64,000 bases of DNA from Alistipes communis (GCF_006542665.1 NZ_AP019735.1:3237348-3301347), one strand, 5' to 3'. Numbered from the stretch's first letter, positions 8,772-20,195 are shown. The notes: generated by a model from the sequence alone, not told the origin. Translations and numbers: made by a program.

Positions 8772-9209
8772 CTATTCCGGCCGCCGCAGCGTCGCATAGG
8801 AGAGAATATGCCACGTGAGTCCGACGGCGAGCAGCAGCAACCCCGCCTGCGCCCACCACCACGCACGCACGACTCCGAAGATGCAGTAGAGCAGCGTCGC
8901 CCAGATCAACGTGACGGAGATGATCTTCGCATGCAGCGGAATGGCGCGGTACTCCCTGAAATTGCGGACGTAGGCGCCCAGGCAGGGATGTGCCAGCAAC
9001 CGGTCGTACAACCGCGGTGAAGAGCGGCAGAAGGCCCACGCCGCCAGCAACAAAAACGGCGTGGTGGGCAGCAGCGGCACGAAAATCCCGACGACACCCA
9101 GCACGAGCATCGCCCACCCGAACAGGATGTAGCCCGCCCGCGAGAGGCGGGAGCCGCCCGCAGGTTTGGCAGGGCGTGGAACACGCGGAGGAACAGTCGG
9201 AGATTTCAC
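8772..9209 (-). CDS. DUF454 (YbaN-like) inner-membrane protein
   Basis: The 145-residue protein has a basic, proline-rich N-terminal tail followed by the DUF454 core: a first membrane hairpin with VGIFVPLLPTTPFLLLAAWAFCRSSPRL, a cytosolic YRAIPLHAKI segment, and two closing membrane segments. The GxxGxxxPxLPTTPF motif is the family signature. The function of YbaN-like proteins is unknown. The ATG at 9209 includes the 20-residue tail; a shorter product starting at the membrane segment is possible. Confidence 0.85.
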   Translation of the reverse strand: MKSPTVPPRVPRPAKPAGGSRLSRAGYILFGWAMLVLGVVGIFVPLLPTTPFLLLAAWAFCRSSPRLYDRLLAHPCLGAYVRNFREYRAIPLHAKIISVTLIWATLLYCIFGVVRAWWWAQAGLLLLAVGLTWHILSYATLRRPE

Positions 9210-9224
9210 GCAGTAAAAATAACG

Positions 9225-9430
9225 CTTTTATCGATTCGTTCGTATCTTTGCCGGGAACGAACTGCCGTCCGGATTCGCGAAAGCGCGCCTCGGCAAATCC
9301 GTAAACAAGTTTGCTTTTACACTCGGCTTGCACGACTTTGCGGAGGACGAGCCTCCGCTTAGATAGGCGGCGCCTCGGCAAAACCGCAAACTTCGTTTGC
9401 TTTTGCGCTCGGCTTGCACTATCTTTGTAT
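9225..9430 (+). repeat. Imperfect hairpin/-7-box repeats upstream of rpiB
   Basis: Two related units of 53-55 bases lie at 9288-9340 and 9373-9427. They share CCTCGGCAAA at the left end, a central palindrome, CTCGGCTTGCAC, and a TTTG-ending box at the right end. In the second unit the hairpin pairs GCAAAA with TTTTGC and GCAAAC with GTTTGC. A partial third unit ends in TATCTTTG at 9243-9250. An unrelated small hairpin (CGGAGG/CCTCCG, 9341-9357) sits between the units. The same architecture recurs at 31170-31372. Confidence 0.7.
9420..9427 (+). promoter_or_regulatory. Candidate -7 box TATCTTTG for rpiB
   Basis: This exact consensus lies at the right end of the last repeat unit, with GTTTGC at 9395-9400 placed as a -33 element about 20 bases upstream. 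The rpiB start is 49 bases downstream. Confidence 0.65.
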
Positions 9431-9476
9431 CCGGAAACATGCCAAAACGAACCCGTCACGAAATTAATCTTGCTGT

Positions 9477-9923
9477 ATGGAGAAAAAAATAGGAATCGCC
9501 TGCGACCATGCGGGCTATGAAATGAAGGAGTTCCTGATCGGTTATCTGGGAACCAAGGGGTACGATGTCTACGACTTCGGCACCGACTCGCCCGAAGCGG
9601 TGGACTACGCGGATTTCGCGCATCCGCTGGCCGAAGCGATCGAAAAGGGCGAATTCGAGCGCGGCATCGCCCTCTGCGGTTCGGGCGAAGGAATGGCCAT
9701 CACGCTCAACAAGCATCAGCGCATCCGCGCCGGTCTGGTGTGGCGCAAGGAGATCGCCGAACTTGTCAAAAAACACAACAACGCCAACGTCATCGTTCTG
9801 CCGGCACGCTTCATCACCAACGACGAAGCGATGGAGTTCATCGAGACCTACCTCACTACCGAGTTCGAGGGCGGCCGTCACGAACGCCGCATCGCCAAGA
9901 TTCCCGTCAAGGGCCGCGAATAG
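9477..9923 (+). CDS. rpiB: Ribose-5-phosphate isomerase B
   Basis: RpiB interconverts ribose 5-phosphate and ribulose 5-phosphate in the pentose phosphate pathway. The 148-residue sequence has the family motifs CDHAGYEMKE, YADFAHPLAEAI and LCGSGEGMAITLNKH, the last containing the active-site Cys and substrate loop, plus the C-terminal HxxRIAKI. Length fits the RpiB/LacAB family; no lac-type genes are nearby, so the RpiB role is favoured. Confidence 0.95.
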   Translation: MEKKIGIACDHAGYEMKEFLIGYLGTKGYDVYDFGTDSPEAVDYADFAHPLAEAIEKGEFERGIALCGSGEGMAITLNKHQRIRAGLVWRKEIAELVKKHNNANVIVLPARFITNDEAMEFIETYLTTEFEGGRHERRIAKIPVKGRE

Positions 9924-9993
9924 ATCGGCCCGCCCGGCATCGAGCTTGCTTCGCTACGGCACTCGCTGCGAAACGGATGCGGCCGCAAGGCCC

Positions 9994-10812
9994 CTACAAC
10001 CGCTCCCTGTGGAGAAATACCCCGTCGAAAGGCGGGGTATAGTTTTGCGCCCGCACGGGATCGTCGAACAATCCGAAAAGAGCCGAGCCGCTGCCCGACA
10101 TCGCGGCATAAACGGCGCCCGCCTTCAACAAACTCTCTTTGAGCACCGCCAACCGCGGATGTGCGGCGAAGACGTGCGGTTCGAAATCGTTCTTCACTCG
10201 CCCCTGCCAGGCGGTCACGGGCAGCCGCATCGACTCTTCGAGCGACTCGGCCGGTACCGCAGGCCGCACGCCTGCATACGCCTCGCGCGTGGAAACCGTC
10301 TCATCGGGCTTCACGATCAGCAGCGTATATCCTCCGAAAGCCGGCTTCACGGGCCGCATCACCTCGCCGCGGCCCGTGCAGAGCTGAGGAGCGTTGCGCA
10401 CGAAAAAGGCCGTATCGCTGCCCAGTGCCGCCGCGCAGTCGATCAGCTCCGCCTCCGCAAGCCGCAGGCCGAACAATGCGTCGACCCCCTGCACGACCGC
10501 CGTCGCATCGGCCGAGCCGCCGCCCAGCCCGGCCCCGTAGGGCACACGCTTGTCGAGCACGATTCGTACGGGCCCCGCACCGTAGCGTTCGTGCATCAGC
10601 CGCCAGGCCCGCAGGCAGATATTGTCCTCCGACGGACAATCGACCGGCAACCCCCGCTGCACGAGTTCGGTTTCGATCGCAGGCTCGATCTCCAACCTGT
10701 CGTACAACTCCCTCACGGGCACCATTACCGTCGACACGTCGTGGAATCCATCGGCCCGACGGCGAAGCACGTCCAGCCCGATATTGATCTTGCAGTTGGC
10801 TCGTAATTTCAT
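9994..10812 (-). CDS. ispE: 4-diphosphocytidyl-2-C-methyl-D-erythritol kinase IspE
   Basis: IspE phosphorylates CDP-methylerythritol in the MEP isoprenoid pathway; IspD, the preceding enzyme, is encoded elsewhere in this window at 27961. The sequence shows the N-terminal CKINIGLDVLRRRADGFHD, the GHMP-kinase loop PYGAGLGGGSADATA and the C-terminal AMSGSGSALFGLF. The ATG at 10812 (MKLRANCKIN) is chosen because it gives the conserved IspE start; an upstream Met at 10833 would add seven non-conserved residues. Length is 272 residues. Confidence 0.95.
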   Translation of the reverse strand: MKLRANCKINIGLDVLRRRADGFHDVSTVMVPVRELYDRLEIEPAIETELVQRGLPVDCPSEDNICLRAWRLMHERYGAGPVRIVLDKRVPYGAGLGGGSADATAVVQGVDALFGLRLAEAELIDCAAALGSDTAFFVRNAPQLCTGRGEVMRPVKPAFGGYTLLIVKPDETVSTREAYAGVRPAVPAESLEESMRLPVTAWQGRVKNDFEPHVFAAHPRLAVLKESLLKAGAVYAAMSGSGSALFGLFDDPVRAQNYTPPFDGVFLHRERL

Positions 10813-11309
10813 GCGTTGCGATTTTGTCGGCAAAATTACGATAAATTCCCGACACCGGAACCCGCACCCCCGAAATTCATCCCGTCTGTCGCGTTTTCAA
10901 GGCTCCTCTCCCGCACCCGTGACAGAACTCTATACAGCCATACTCGCGGACGGCATGTTAACCCGAAGAACGAATCTTTCAAAATCGGATTTAGCAGGCC
11001 TTTGATCCACCCAGTCGCACCGTGAAAAGCATGGAAGAATCCCGAACCTTCTCTTTGGACGTTTCCTGCGAACAGCAGTTTTCCACCTCTTGATGCCAAA
11101 AGGTGGCACCCGAAGCCCGCGCGGCGCCACGGGCACCGCAATACCTCAACAGGATGTAAGAGGTTTAGCAGGCCGCAAATCTGCACGGCCGCGCCGCAAG
11201 AAAAGCGATTGATTCCCACGCTTCGCTGTGTTCCGTTCGACATGGCGAAATCTGATTTTTTAACTCTCAATTTTTCTTTTTTAATTGCGGAGCTTCGTAT
11301 CTTTGCCCT
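10813..11309. other. Unexplained 497-base intergenic region
   Basis: No convincing gene is seen. An 11-base direct repeat TTTAGCAGGCC occurs at 10990-11000 and 11164-11174. Between the copies lie several hairpin-forming stretches, for example GGTGGCACCCGAAG near 11100-11120 opposite GGCGCCACGGGCACC near 11130-11145. The last 50 bases turn AT-rich and hold the promoter of the next gene. I considered a tRNA because the complement of the repeat contains CTGCTAA, but no cloverleaf forms. Confidence 0.5.
11298..11305 (+). promoter_or_regulatory. Candidate -7 box TATCTTTG abutting the GSCFA start
   Basis: The box ends only 4 bases before the ATG at 11310. Since transcription normally starts a few bases past this box, the mRNA would begin at or next to the start codon. 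Confidence 0.6.
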
Positions 11310-12281
11310 ATGAAATTCCGTACCGAAATCGAAATCCTCCCCTACGACCGGCAACTCTCCTACGACGACCGCCTGCTGGCGCTCGGCTCGTGCTTCGCCA
11401 CGGAGATCGGACGCCGGATGGCCGAAGCCAAATTCCGCATCGCAGTCAATCCTTCGGGCGTGCTGTTCAACCCGCTGTCGATCGTGCGCACCCTGCGGCG
11501 TTACCGCGACGGACGCCCCGTTGCGAAGGAGGAGTTGCAGCACGCCGACGGAAGGTGGTTCCACTACGATTTCCACGGTTCGCTGGCAGGCGACACGGCG
11601 GACGAAGCACTGACGCGCATCGACGACGCCGTCGCCGAAGGCGCCCGCGCACTGCACGAAGCGTCGGCCGTCCTGCTGACGCTGGGTACGGCATGGGTCT
11701 ACGAACGCACGGATACGGGCGACGTAGTAGCCAACTGCCACCGGCAACCCGCCGAACGGTTCCGCCGTCGCAGACTTTCGGTCGAAGAAGTGGTCTCGGC
11801 GATCGAATCGGTTCTGCCGGACGAATCGAGCGGCAAACGAATCCTGCTCACCGTCAGCCCCGTCCGTCATCTGGGCGACGGACTGGCGGGCAACGCCGTA
11901 AGCAAGGCCGTGCTGCGGCTCGCGGCCGAGGAGCTGAGCGAACGCCATGCGCAGGTGGCCTACTTCCCCGCCTACGAAATTCTCTGCGACGACCTGCGCG
12001 ACTACCGCTTCTACGCCGACGACCTGACGCATCCCTCGCCGCAGGCGGTCGCCTACGTCTGGGAACGTTTCTGCGAGGCGCTGCTCACGCCCGACGCACG
12101 GGCGCTGCTGCCCCGCATCGCCGAGATAACGGCCGCAGCACGGCACCGGCCGCTGCACCCCGCGTCGGAGGCCTACCGCGCCTTCTGCCGCCGCCAGCTG
12201 GAAGCCATCGAACGGCTGCCGGGAGTGGATTTCACCGAAGAAACGGCATTTTTTCGCAGCCGAATCGAAATTAATTCCTAA
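11310..12281 (+). CDS. GSCFA domain protein
   Basis: The 323-residue protein has the name-giving motif ALGSCFATEIGRRM at residues 25-38, followed by VNPSGVLFNPLSI, LTLGTAWVY, LLTVSPVRHLGDG and DDLTHPSPQAVAYVWERF. The fold is expected to be SGNH-hydrolase-like, with Ser27 in GSC and the late DxTH as candidate catalytic residues, but the substrate is unknown. It lacks a signal peptide and so acts in the cytosol. It heads a six-gene run with gaps of 4-52 bases. Confidence 0.9.
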   Translation: MKFRTEIEILPYDRQLSYDDRLLALGSCFATEIGRRMAEAKFRIAVNPSGVLFNPLSIVRTLRRYRDGRPVAKEELQHADGRWFHYDFHGSLAGDTADEALTRIDDAVAEGARALHEASAVLLTLGTAWVYERTDTGDVVANCHRQPAERFRRRRLSVEEVVSAIESVLPDESSGKRILLTVSPVRHLGDGLAGNAVSKAVLRLAAEELSERHAQVAYFPAYEILCDDLRDYRFYADDLTHPSPQAVAYVWERFCEALLTPDARALLPRIAEITAAARHRPLHPASEAYRAFCRRQLEAIERLPGVDFTEETAFFRSRIEINS

Positions 12282-12302
12282 ATTTGCCGTTCAATAGATG
12301 CT

Positions 12303-13925
12303 ATGATGAAACTCCGCTATTTCCTCCCCTTTCTCGCTCTGTCCGCGACACTCCGCACGACGGCGGCCGAACCGCCGCGGCTGGTCGTACAGATCGTCGT
12401 CAGTTCGATGCGCGCCGAAGACCTGAACCGCTACGCCGACAACTTCTCCGACGAGGGTTTCCTGCGGCTCGTACGCGGCGGCACCTTCTATCCCGAGAGC
12501 CATTACGACTACCTGCATACCTCGACCCCCGTTTCGCTCGCCACGCTCACCACGGGAGCCAACCCTTCGGTACACGGCATCGTCGCCGAGCGGTGGATCG
12601 ATTACGTGAACAACAACGTCGTGGAACTCATCAAGGACCGCTCAGCGATGGGCATCGACTGCGACGCCGGCATCGGCGACTGTTCGCCCCGCAATCTGGT
12701 GGCCCCGACGCTGGGCGAAAGCCTCCAACAGAGCTCGCCCAAGAGCCTCGTCGCCACCGTGGCGCTCGACCCCGCATCGGCCGTCGTGGCAGGCGGGTAC
12801 ACGCGCAACGTATTCTGGATGGACGCCCCGCGCGCCAACTGGATCACCTCGTCGTTCTATGCCGAAACGCTGCCTGTGTGGGCCCGAAAATACAACCTCA
12901 GCCGCGAGATTCTGGGATACATTCCCTTCGCGTGGGAACTGAAATACCCCCGCGAGCGCTACCGCAACTCGCAGAGCACGGTCATCGACCTCAACAAACC
13001 CGAACACCTGCGCCGCAAACGCCACCGTCTGACGTCGGTCGAGCCCGAAAAGCCTGCACCGAACGTCCCCTCCGGCATCGAACGGATGCTCTACACGCCC
13101 TCGGGCAACGCAGTCACGCTGGCTTTCGCCAAGCAGCTGCTCACGCAGATGCGGCTGGGCAAGGACACCGCACCCGATCTGCTGAACATCTGCCTGGATG
13201 CCCCGCGCCGCATCGCCGAGAGCTACGGCCCCGAATCGATCGAGGTGGAAGACATGTACTACCGGCTCGACGAGGAGCTGGCGCAGTTCCTGAACTACCT
13301 CTACGCGCAGATCGCGCCCGAAGAGGTGGTCGTGGTACTCACCTCCGACCACGGCACCAGTCCGTCGTACGACGCCGGCATCGTCGAACGCGACCGCTTC
13401 AACGCCGCTCAGTTCCAGGTGATCGTCAACAGTTTCCTCTGCGCCCAGCACGGGCCCGGGGAGTGGGTCGTCGACTACGAAGACAACAACCTCTACCTCA
13501 ACCATACGCTCATCTACAACAAGGGGCTCGACCTGGCAGCCATCCAGAACGAGGCGGCGACCTTCGCCATGCAGTTCCGCGGCGTGTCGCACGCGCTGTC
13601 GTCGACGGCCATGCGGTCGAGCTACTTCGGCAGCGGCTACGGCGAGAAGATGCAGAACAGCTTCTATCCCCGCCGTTCGGGCGACGTGGTGGTCAACCTC
13701 ATGCCCGGTTGCATCGAGGAGCGGCCGGACGTGCGGTCGAAATCGGGATCGATGTACGGCTACGACACTACCGTGCCGCTCGTCCTCTACGGCGGCGGCA
13801 TCCCCGCCCGCAGAGTGGGACGCAGCGTCGACATGACCTCCGTCGCCCCGACGCTGGCCTACCTGCTCGACATTCCGGAGCCGGCCGCTTCGGAGGGCAC
13901 GGTTTTGGAAGAATTCAGAAAATAG
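12303..13925 (+). CDS. PafA-like alkaline phosphatase superfamily protein, probably catalytically dead
   Basis: The 540-residue exported protein follows the PafA family along its length: LVVQIVVSSMRAEDLNRY, TTGANPSVHGIVAERW, SPRNLVAPTLGE, GPESIEVEDMYYRLDEELAQFL, LTSDHGTS and a C-terminal DMTSVAPTLAYLLDIP. Compared with PafA as I recall it, the first metal Asp in VVDQMR is Ser here, the D-x-x-x-H pair before GPxSIEVED is missing, and the late metal His is missing; only the DH of TSDHG and a Thr near the nucleophile position remain. That points to a non-enzymatic or altered role in the periplasm. A signal peptide ends near TAA-EPP. The ATG at 12303 is followed directly by a second ATG. Confidence 0.8.
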   Translation: MMKLRYFLPFLALSATLRTTAAEPPRLVVQIVVSSMRAEDLNRYADNFSDEGFLRLVRGGTFYPESHYDYLHTSTPVSLATLTTGANPSVHGIVAERWIDYVNNNVVELIKDRSAMGIDCDAGIGDCSPRNLVAPTLGESLQQSSPKSLVATVALDPASAVVAGGYTRNVFWMDAPRANWITSSFYAETLPVWARKYNLSREILGYIPFAWELKYPRERYRNSQSTVIDLNKPEHLRRKRHRLTSVEPEKPAPNVPSGIERMLYTPSGNAVTLAFAKQLLTQMRLGKDTAPDLLNICLDAPRRIAESYGPESIEVEDMYYRLDEELAQFLNYLYAQIAPEEVVVVLTSDHGTSPSYDAGIVERDRFNAAQFQVIVNSFLCAQHGPGEWVVDYEDNNLYLNHTLIYNKGLDLAAIQNEAATFAMQFRGVSHALSSTAMRSSYFGSGYGEKMQNSFYPRRSGDVVVNLMPGCIEERPDVRSKSGSMYGYDTTVPLVLYGGGIPARRVGRSVDMTSVAPTLAYLLDIPEPAASEGTVLEEFRK

Positions 13926-13937
13926 AAGATTCAACCA

Positions 13938-14363
13938 ATGGATAAGATTCAGGACGAAATCATCGGCGAGTTCTCAGTCTTCGACGACTGGCTCGACAAA
14001 TACGACTATCTGATCGAACTGAGCGACGCGCTGCCTCCGATCGACGCGGCGCACCGCACCGACCGCTACCTCATCAACGGCTGTCAGTCGCGGGTCTGGA
14101 TCGACGCACGGCTCGAAGGGGGCAAGGTCTACTATACGGCCGACAGCGATGCCATCATCACCAAGGGCATCATCGCGCTGCTCATCCGCGTACTCAACGG
14201 CCGCACGCCGCAGGAGATTCTCGCAACCGACCTCTACTTCATCGACGCGATCGGGTTGAAGGAGAACCTCTCGCCCACACGGTCGAACGGGCTGCTGGCC
14301 ATGCTCAACCAGATGCGGCTCTACGCGCTGGCGTTCGAAAAGGAGTCGGAAATGAAGCGCTGA
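13938..14363 (+). CDS. sufE: SufE family sulfur acceptor
   Basis: SufE accepts persulfide sulfur from the cysteine desulfurase SufS and stimulates Fe-S cluster assembly. The 141-residue protein has the conserved YLINGCQSRVW motif with the sulfur-accepting Cys49 and the later SDAIITKGIIALLI and LSPTRSNGL signatures. It starts 12 bases after the PafA-like gene and precedes a SufT-type gene. The other suf genes are not in this window. Confidence 0.93.
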   Translation: MDKIQDEIIGEFSVFDDWLDKYDYLIELSDALPPIDAAHRTDRYLINGCQSRVWIDARLEGGKVYYTADSDAIITKGIIALLIRVLNGRTPQEILATDLYFIDAIGLKENLSPTRSNGLLAMLNQMRLYALAFEKESEMKR

Positions 14364-14415
14364 GCCTCGGACGACGGCCGGTTTTCCGTTCTTCACCCAT
14401 AAACACTGCAAAGCA

Positions 14416-14736
14416 ATGACTCCCGAAGAGATACTCAAAGTCGAAAAGGACATCGTCCTTACGCTCAAAACCATTTACGACCCCGAAATCCCCGTCAACA
14501 TCTACGACCTGGGGCTGATCTACGAAATCGACTATACGCCCGACGGCGCAGCCAACATCCGCATGACGCTCACGGCGCCCAACTGCCCGATGGCCGAACA
14601 ACTCGTCGAGGACGTCAATCGGCAGGTAGCCAAGGTCGACGGGGTCAGAGAGGTCAACGTCATCCTCACGTTCGACCCCGTATGGGACAAAAGCATGATG
14701 TCCGAAGAGGCGCTGCTCGAACTCAACCTGCTGTAA
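14416..14736 (+). CDS. SufT/MIP18-type Fe-S assembly protein (DUF59)
   Basis: The 106-residue single-domain protein has the DUF59 signature DPEIPVNIYDLGLIYEI, the Cys57 motif TAPNCPMAEQL and the C-terminal FDPVWDKSMMSEEA, all typical of SUF-associated SufT and related MIP18 proteins involved in Fe-S cluster maturation. It lies between sufE and DUF2851, which supports that role rather than phenylacetate degradation (PaaD). The exact biochemical activity is not established by sequence. Confidence 0.9.
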   Translation: MTPEEILKVEKDIVLTLKTIYDPEIPVNIYDLGLIYEIDYTPDGAANIRMTLTAPNCPMAEQLVEDVNRQVAKVDGVREVNVILTFDPVWDKSMMSEEALLELNLL

Positions 14737-14740
14737 GGCC

Positions 14741-15724
14741 ATGACGGACGAGGAGCTGCGACGTGCCGAACACCGGCTGCTGGCCGGAGCCGCGACTTAC
14801 GCCTGCGGCGGGTATATCGTGCGCCTCGACGCGCTGCACCGCAACGACCTCTACACGCGGCTGGCCTACGACCGGCTCGAACGCAAGTACGACGTCGTGC
14901 GCGAACTCTTCGCCGAGAGCGACAGTAACTGGAACCAGACCTTCTACGTCCTGCTGTTCCGCACGATCGGCGACGTGACCAACCGCGACGCATTCCTCAC
15001 GCTGGCGCGGCGTGTAAGCTACCGCATGGTGCTGCGCGAACGAGCCTCGCTGCATGCCGTCGAGGCGATGCTTATCGGCGCTTCGGGATTGCTGGACAAC
15101 TACCGCGACGACACCTACACCCGTTCACTGAAACAGGATTTCGACTACTTCTCCCGCAAATACGAAATCGCACCGATGACGGGCGCCGAATGGAATCTCC
15201 GCGACATCCGGCCGGCCAACCACCCGCTGTTGCGCATCGCCCAGTTGGCGGCGTTCCTCGCATCGAACGATTTCCTGATCGACCGCCTCGTCGAATGCCG
15301 CACGGCCGAGGAGGTGCGCCGCCTTTTTTCGGCCGAAGCTTCCGACTACTGGTACACCCACTACATTCCGGCGACACCCACTCGCGAGCTGCCCAAGCGC
15401 ATCGGGAGGATGAAGTCCGACCTGTTGGGCATCAACCTCGTCTCCCTGATCCAGTACGCCTACGGTGCCTACAACGGCAACGAGCGGCTGCGCGAGCGGG
15501 CCTTCGCGCTGCTCGAAGCCATTCCCGCCGAGGAGAACCGCTTCATGCGCCGCTGGCGTCTCTACGATCTGCATCCGGCCAACGCCTTCCAGTCGCAGGC
15601 ATTGCTGCAACTGGCCACCGAATACTGCGACCGGCGCCGCTGCGCGGAGTGTCCGGTGGGTCGCCGCCGGCTGGCAGCGCTCAGACAGTCCGTCCCCGCC
15701 GACGAATCCCTCAGCCGACATTGA
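14741..15724 (+). CDS. DUF2851 family protein
   Basis: The 327-residue cytosolic protein matches my memory of DUF2851, a Bacteroidota family of unknown function: the LHRNDLYTRLAYDRLERK start, SNWNQTFYVLLFRTIGDVTNRDAF, and a C-terminal PANAFQSQALLQLATEYCDRRRCAECPVGRR tail. The tail has three Cys in C-x4-C-x2-C spacing that could bind metal or an Fe-S cluster, which fits its place between sufT-like and ferredoxin-type genes. Spacing is 4 bases on both sides. Confidence 0.85.
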   Translation: MTDEELRRAEHRLLAGAATYACGGYIVRLDALHRNDLYTRLAYDRLERKYDVVRELFAESDSNWNQTFYVLLFRTIGDVTNRDAFLTLARRVSYRMVLRERASLHAVEAMLIGASGLLDNYRDDTYTRSLKQDFDYFSRKYEIAPMTGAEWNLRDIRPANHPLLRIAQLAAFLASNDFLIDRLVECRTAEEVRRLFSAEASDYWYTHYIPATPTRELPKRIGRMKSDLLGINLVSLIQYAYGAYNGNERLRERAFALLEAIPAEENRFMRRWRLYDLHPANAFQSQALLQLATEYCDRRRCAECPVGRRRLAALRQSVPADESLSRH

Positions 15725-15728
15725 CGTT

Positions 15729-16562
15729 ATGACCCTACGAATCGAAAACAAAAGTTGCATCGCCTGCGGAAAATGCGTGCAGGTATGCCCCGCCGGAATC
15801 ATGGTGCGCAGCACGGACGGAAAAGGGATCGAAGCCGTACGGACCGACCGCTGTATCGGCTGCGGGCACTGCGTCGACGTGTGTCCCACCGGTTCGGTGA
15901 TCCACAGCGACTTCCCGCCGCAGCGCGTACACACCGTCGATACCAGCCGTCTACCCGCACCGGAGCAGGTTTTGGAGCTGATCCGCTCGCGGCGCTCGAA
16001 CCGCGCGCTGACGCCGCGCCCCATACCCGACGAAGCCCTGCAACGGATCGTCGAAGCGGCACGCTACGCCCCCACGGCCTCGAACTCCCGGCAGGTCTCC
16101 TTCACGCTCGTCACCGAGCCCGAACAACTGCGCCGCATCGCCGACTTCACCGTCGGCGTCTTCGCCTCGACGGCACGCAAACTGCTGCATCCGGTGGTAC
16201 GGACGTTGCTCAAACCTTTGCGTCCCGACCTCTACCGTTATGCCGCGCGCTTCGCCGAGATCGAACGCGAACACGAAGCCGGCAATGACCCGATCTTACG
16301 CAGGGCGACTGCCCTGCTCATCATCCATACGCCCGCTTCCAACCGATTCGGATGCGAGGATGCGAATCTGGCCTACCAGAACGCATCGCTGATGGCCGAG
16401 TCGCTGGGCGTGAGCCAGATTTACATGGGATTCGTCCTCACGGCCGCCCGCATGGGCAGGAAAAATGCGTTCGCACGGATCGCCGGCATAACGGGCCGCC
16501 CGCAGGCGATCATGGCGCTGGGCATACCCGCGTTCCGCTATTCGAAATACACGGAGAGGTGA
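15729..16562 (+). CDS. Ferredoxin-nitroreductase fusion protein
   Basis: The 277-residue protein begins with two 4Fe-4S motifs (CIACGKCVQVCP and CIGCGHCVDVCP) and continues as an FMN-dependent nitroreductase domain from about residue 80 (LIRSRRSNRALTPRPIPDEAL, ARYAPTASNSRQVSF). This architecture suggests internal electron transfer from the clusters to FMN for reduction of an unidentified substrate. The ATG at 15729 lies 4 bases after the DUF2851 stop and places the first Cys at residue 10; longer in-frame readings run into the DUF2851 gene and are rejected. Confidence 0.92.
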   Translation: MTLRIENKSCIACGKCVQVCPAGIMVRSTDGKGIEAVRTDRCIGCGHCVDVCPTGSVIHSDFPPQRVHTVDTSRLPAPEQVLELIRSRRSNRALTPRPIPDEALQRIVEAARYAPTASNSRQVSFTLVTEPEQLRRIADFTVGVFASTARKLLHPVVRTLLKPLRPDLYRYAARFAEIEREHEAGNDPILRRATALLIIHTPASNRFGCEDANLAYQNASLMAESLGVSQIYMGFVLTAARMGRKNAFARIAGITGRPQAIMALGIPAFRYSKYTER

Positions 16563-16826
16563 CGGCCAGGCCATGCAATCCTCTCATTTTCAAACAACGG
16601 CGCAACCGACTCCCTGAACGGCCGCACGGATGCAGCCGCAGGCGTTCCGACCGGGAAGGCCCCGAGCCTGTCCCGCCCGATATGCTGCGGCAAACGGGGA
16701 AAAGCGCCGGAGCGGCATTTCAAAACCGACTGTTCGCCAATCCGATCCCGTTTTTTTCTCAATCTCGCATTTTTATATTATCTTTGTTGTTCTAAGATCG
16801 AAAATCAATAAAACAGACTCATCCGT
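16563..16826. other. Intergenic region with secA promoter
   Basis: The 264 bases between the nitroreductase and secA hold no gene I can support. The last 80 bases become AT-rich and carry the secA promoter. Confidence 0.5.
16779..16786 (+). promoter_or_regulatory. Candidate -7 box TATCTTTG for secA
   Basis: Exact TAnnTTTG match, with a T-rich run at 16751-16757 about 20 bases upstream as possible -33 element; leader of about 40 bases. Confidence 0.65.
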
Positions 16827-20120
<3,294 letters not shown>

Positions 20121-20134
20121 ACCGCACCCGATTG

Positions 20135-20177
20135 CGAAGAGGTTAAAGACGGAAAACGCCTTTAACCTCTTCGTTTC
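20135..20177 (+). terminator. Terminator after secA
   Basis: A perfect 14-bp stem (CGAAGAGGTTAAAG at 20135-20148 and its complement at 20160-20173) is followed by a short T run. Confidence 0.75.
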
Positions 20178-20185
20178 GAAACGAA
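20170..20185. repeat. 16-bp perfect palindrome upstream of the deaminase gene
   Basis: TTCGTTTCGAAACGAA lies 10 bases before the ATG at 20196 and partly overlaps the secA terminator. It could be an operator or a ribosome-occluding hairpin, or simply an extension of the terminator. Confidence 0.5.
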
Positions 20186-20195
20186 CCGACATTTT

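Noticed and set aside
10990..11175. Possible tRNA-Ser, from CTGCTAA in the complement of the direct repeat
   Set aside because: No acceptor, D or T arm can be paired around the presumed anticodon loop at either copy.
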